From CAZUHK01 sp964620345 (GTDB lineage: Bacteria > Planctomycetota > Phycisphaerae > Phycisphaerales > Zrk34): a stretch of DNA of 10,114 bases. Each line of letters opens with the position of its first letter. The first letter of the stretch is position 1. Of this stretch, positions 8,153-10,114 are shown one piece after another. The DNA is taken from NCBI GenBank assembly GCA_964620345.1, contig CAZUHK010000119.1, positions 1-10,114 on the forward strand, read 5' to 3'. The position numbers and the translations under genes were made by a program. The notes below the pieces were generated by a model that did no database searches, was not told the DNA's origin, and saw only the letters and a list, made by a program, of their open reading frames with translations.

Positions 8153-9346
8153 ATGGCCAAGAAGACCATTGACGACCTGGACCTTTCCGGCAAGACGGTG
8201 CTGATGCGCGTGGACTTCAACGTCCCGCTGAACGAAGAAGGCGTGATCACCGATGACCGCCGAATCGAAATGGCCCTGCCGACGATCAACGGCGTGCTGA
8301 GCGATGGCGGGTCCGTCATCCTCATGAGCCACCTGGGGCGGCCCAAAGGCGAGGGCTACGAAGCGGAATACTCCCTGGAACCCGTCGCCGATCGGCTGAG
8401 CGCGATGCTTGTCAAGGATGTGACCTTCGTCAAGGACTGCATCGGCCCGGACGTCGAGGCGGCGCTGGAACACCTGCCCGAGGGCGGTGTGATGCTGCTG
8501 GAAAACCTCCGCTTTCACAAAGAAGAGAAAAAAGGCGATGAGGCGTTCGCCGCGCAACTGGCCAAGCTCGCCGACGTTTACTGCAACAACGCCTTCGGCA
8601 CCTGCCATCGCACCGATGCGTCGATGGTCGCCGTACCAAAGGCGATGAAGGACGCCGGTAAGCCCTGCGTGCTGGGTTACCTGGTCGACAAGGAGATCAA
8701 GTACCTGACCGATGCCATTGCCAACCCCCAGCGCCCCTTCGTCGCGATCCTCGGCGGGGCGAAGGTCTCGGACAAGATCAACGTCATCGACAACCTGCTG
8801 GGCATCTGCGACAAGGTCTTGATCGGCGGGGCGATGGCCTACACCTTTTCGCTCGCCCAGGGCGGCAAGGTCGGCGATTCGCTGGTCGAACCCGACAAGG
8901 TCGATCTGGCCACGCGGTTGCTCCAAAACGGCGAGGAAAAGCTCGTGCGGCCGGTCGACACCCATTGCGGCGACGACTTCAACGGCAATTGCAACAAGCA
9001 GGTCGTCGAGGCCGGCCGGATACCCGACGGCTGGCAGGGCCTGGACATCGGCCCGACCACCATCCAGCAGTATCAGCAGATTGTCCGCGGGGCCAAGACC
9101 ATCGTGTGGAACGGCCCGATGGGCGTGTTCGAGATGCCACCGTTCGACGAAGGCACCAGGCAGGTCGCCCAGGCCATCGCCGACTCGGACTCGGTGAGCA
9201 TCATCGGCGGCGGCGACAGCGCCGCGGCCGTGCAGCAGCTCGGCTTCGCCGACCGGGTCAGCCACGTCAGCACCGGCGGCGGGGCGTCGCTGGCCATGCT
9301 CGAAGGCCAGAAGTTCCAAGCCGTCGAACTGCTCGACGAGAAATAG
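8153..9346 (+). CDS. pgk: Phosphoglycerate kinase
   Basis: PGK interconverts 1,3-bisphosphoglycerate plus ADP with 3-phosphoglycerate plus ATP in glycolysis and gluconeogenesis, in the cytosol. All 397 residues fit the family. N-domain substrate site: RVDFNVP (19-25), DDRRIE (34-39) and SHLGRPKG (59-66), then ENLRFHKEE (117-125) and the HR pair at 152-153. C-domain nucleotide site: LGGAKVSDKI (200-209), WNGPMGVFE (319-327), GGGDS (352-356) and STGGGASL (373-380). Unusual wording: the common VNDAFGTAHRAHAS is CNNAFGTCHRTDAS here, and a Cys-containing PVDTHCGDDFNGNCNKQV stretch replaces the common PVDVVVAD region; I recall the latter from planctomycete enzymes. A Shine-Dalgarno, AAGGA at 8141-8145, lies 7 nt before the ATG. 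No terminator hairpin is evident after the stop. Confidence 0.98.
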   Translation: MAKKTIDDLDLSGKTVLMRVDFNVPLNEEGVITDDRRIEMALPTINGVLSDGGSVILMSHLGRPKGEGYEAEYSLEPVADRLSAMLVKDVTFVKDCIGPDVEAALEHLPEGGVMLLENLRFHKEEKKGDEAFAAQLAKLADVYCNNAFGTCHRTDASMVAVPKAMKDAGKPCVLGYLVDKEIKYLTDAIANPQRPFVAILGGAKVSDKINVIDNLLGICDKVLIGGAMAYTFSLAQGGKVGDSLVEPDKVDLATRLLQNGEEKLVRPVDTHCGDDFNGNCNKQVVEAGRIPDGWQGLDIGPTTIQQYQQIVRGAKTIVWNGPMGVFEMPPFDEGTRQVAQAIADSDSVSIIGGGDSAAAVQQLGFADRVSHVSTGGGASLAMLEGQKFQAVELLDEK

Positions 9347-9447
9347 CCCACACCGGCATGAAGAACGAAAGTCGTAAAGACGCGGCCCCGAATCCGTGAC
9401 GCGGCATGGGCATGGACGGTTCACGCCTGACACGGCTTATCCCCCAA

Positions 9448-9495
9448 CACGCCCGGTGCGACTCGAACGCACGACCTGCGGCTTAGAAGGCCGCT
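9448..9495 (-). tRNA. 3' fragment of tRNA-Arg(TCT), probable attachment-site remnant
   Basis: Read on the minus strand: base 26 (A), anticodon stem GCGGC/GCCGC around loop CTTCTAA (anticodon TCT at 9485-9487, reading AGA), variable loop AGGTC, T stem GTGCG/CGCAC around TTCGAGT, then acceptor strand CGGGCGT and discriminator G. No CCA is encoded; TTG follows. Every pair of both stems is intact. Upstream (9496 onward) I find no D arm and no 5' acceptor strand ACGCCCG, so it is not a functional tRNA. A copy running from the anticodon arm to the 3' end is what tyrosine recombinases leave at the far end of an element integrated in a tRNA gene. By orientation the element and the intact tRNA should lie to the right and the old chromosome, with pgk, to the left. 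Confidence 0.75.
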
Positions 9496-9517
9496 GCGCG
9501 ATTCCGCAAACGATTCA

Positions 9518-9727
9518 ATGCCAGCGGGTTACGAGCCAGCGGATTCGGCCGTCAACAGTAGCGTCAGCAGTAGCCACGCGAAACCATGCGACACCGCGGC
9601 GATCGCCAAGGCCTTGGCGGGGCTGGCCGAGGCCGACCGCCGGGCGGTGGTCGAGCATGTCCGGGCGCTGGCGGGCATGTCGGCCAGGCGGCGGTCGGCG
9701 GTGTTGACGCTCACGACCGATCGGTAG
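9518..9727 (+). CDS. Small hypothetical protein next to the tRNA fragment
   Basis: A 69-aa ORF that I do not recognise. Residues 1-25 are low in structure and rich in Ser and Ala. Residues 27-69 look like two amphipathic helices (KALAGLAEADRRAVVEHVRA and MSARRRSAVLTLTT), a pattern of charged and hydrophobic residues with high GC at third positions, which supports real coding. No Shine-Dalgarno precedes the ATG. A minus-strand frame over the same bases shares the wobble position and has equally high third-position GC, so composition alone cannot decide the strand. It begins only 22 bp from the tRNA fragment and may be the first gene of an integrated element, or a leftover piece of one. Confidence 0.4.
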   Translation: MPAGYEPADSAVNSSVSSSHAKPCDTAAIAKALAGLAEADRRAVVEHVRALAGMSARRRSAVLTLTTDR

Positions 9728-9843
9728 CGACCGGCGTCGCCGACGCGCACAACGCCCGTTCGACGCCGGGGAAGGGGGGCGATCACCGGCAGCCACATCA
9801 ACGGCTTGTCGGGGTGAAGCAATATGAGGGGTCGCAGATCAAC

Positions 9844-10114
9844 CTATGCCCCGTCGAGCACCTCCTCCTGCTCAAGGGTGGCCAGGGCTTGCCGCCCGTC
9901 GGCCAGCGTCTCGCCGCCGGCGCTTCGAATCGGGTTGATCAGGCCCGCGCCTACCTCGGCGAACGCGTCGCTCGCTCCATGGCCATGGAGCGTCAGGCGA
10001 TGCTCGCCGAACGGCAGGTTCGTCGTGATCAGGATGCTTGCCCGCTCATATCGCTCGGCGTAACCGTTCACACTCCTTGGCGAGTTGGCAGGGGATGATC
10101 CGATAACCATGGCA
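9844..10114 (-). pseudogene. ORF containing an IS21-family IstB-like fragment
   Basis: The frame is open from the right edge and stops at 9844. Near its start, 10003-10062 encodes YAERYERASILITTNLPFGE, which closely resembles the segment of the IS21 helper ATPase IstB just after the sensor strands, normally preceded by a LLFQ-type helix and followed by W. Here neither flank fits: upstream reads SPANSPRSVNG and downstream EHRLTLHGHGASDAFAEVG, with no IstB C-terminus in any of the three minus frames. No Walker motifs are in view. I take it as a short relic of an IS21-type element fused to unrelated sequence. The rest of the frame is not recognised. A TGA-terminated 22-codon frame also overlaps at 10046-10114, without recognisable content. 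Confidence 0.5.
9973..9992. repeat. 20-bp perfect palindrome
   Basis: CGCTCCATGGCCATGGAGCG equals its own reverse complement with no spacer; the next bases outward (T and T) do not pair. It lies 10 bp from the point where IstB similarity stops. It could be a protein-binding site or a rearrangement scar; with no T-run and no loop it is not a terminator. Confidence 0.6.

Larger units (their letters stand above)
9496..10114. mobile_element. Probable end of a decayed integrated element
   Basis: Everything right of the tRNA fragment lacks an intact recognisable gene, in contrast to the densely coding region to the left. It holds a 69-codon ORF, a 20-bp perfect palindrome and an IS21 helper-ATPase fragment. 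Orientation of the tRNA fragment puts this stretch inside the element. No integrase is visible, so the call rests on the att-like fragment and the IS debris. At 9728-9843 I see nothing. Confidence 0.4.

Noticed and set aside
8111..9433. 440-codon open frame antisense to pgk
   Set aside because: Pgk is unambiguous on the other strand; this frame has no family resemblance.
9483..9489. Group I intron splitting a tRNA-Arg as the reason for the missing 5' half
   Set aside because: Such introns interrupt the anticodon loop; here that loop and the anticodon stem are whole, so the break lies 5' of the anticodon arm.
9529..9822. Minus-strand 97-codon frame with a hydrophobic C-terminal stretch
   Set aside because: It needs a TTG start and has no Shine-Dalgarno. 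It shares its wobble position with the + strand 69-aa ORF, so its good third-position composition is not independent evidence. Not excluded, but less convincing.

Overview
The window reads as ordinary chromosome from a GC-rich bacterium of the PVC group, most likely a planctomycete and possibly a member of the Phycisphaerae. The reasons are the wording of the phosphoglycerate kinase, a secreted-type protein resembling the TIGR02597 family, a planctomycete-style family 2 glycoside hydrolase N-terminus and a UroD/MtaA-family methyltransferase. This placement is inference from protein flavour, not from a phylogenetic marker.

Left edge (1-1104): the 3' part of a + strand gene for a probable surface or secreted protein with an internal duplication. 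It converges on a five-gene minus-strand block running right to left from 6301 to 1228: yjbQ, a DinB-like metalloprotein, a GlsB/YeaQ-type small membrane protein, miaA and topA. yjbQ and the DinB-like gene overlap by ATGA, and the membrane-protein gene and miaA are 12 bp apart. topA is set off by a 165-bp leader with a possible promoter and a hairpin. miaA carries a short AT-rich in-frame heptamer repeat that looks foreign to its GC-rich surroundings.

Divergent from yjbQ, on the + strand, are a GH2 remnant (6348-7001), a UroD/MtaA/CmuA-type methyltransferase (7011-8027) and pgk (8153-9346). The GH2 gene appears to have lost its middle: the N-terminal sugar-binding sandwich runs straight into the C-terminal tail of the family, without the catalytic barrel and without a frame break.

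Right end (9347-10114): no confident intact gene. It holds a 48-bp minus-strand sequence that folds as the anticodon arm, variable loop, T arm and 3' acceptor strand of a tRNA-Arg(TCT) but has no 5' half. That is the usual footprint of tyrosine-recombinase integration into a tRNA 3' end. To its right lie a 69-codon ORF, a 20-bp perfect palindrome and a short IS21 IstB-like fragment. I read the right end as the edge of a decayed integrated element, whose body and intact tRNA would lie beyond the window.

I see no CRISPR array, rRNA or complete novel defence system. The observations most worth checking are the internally deleted GH2 gene and the tRNA fragment marking a probable island boundary.
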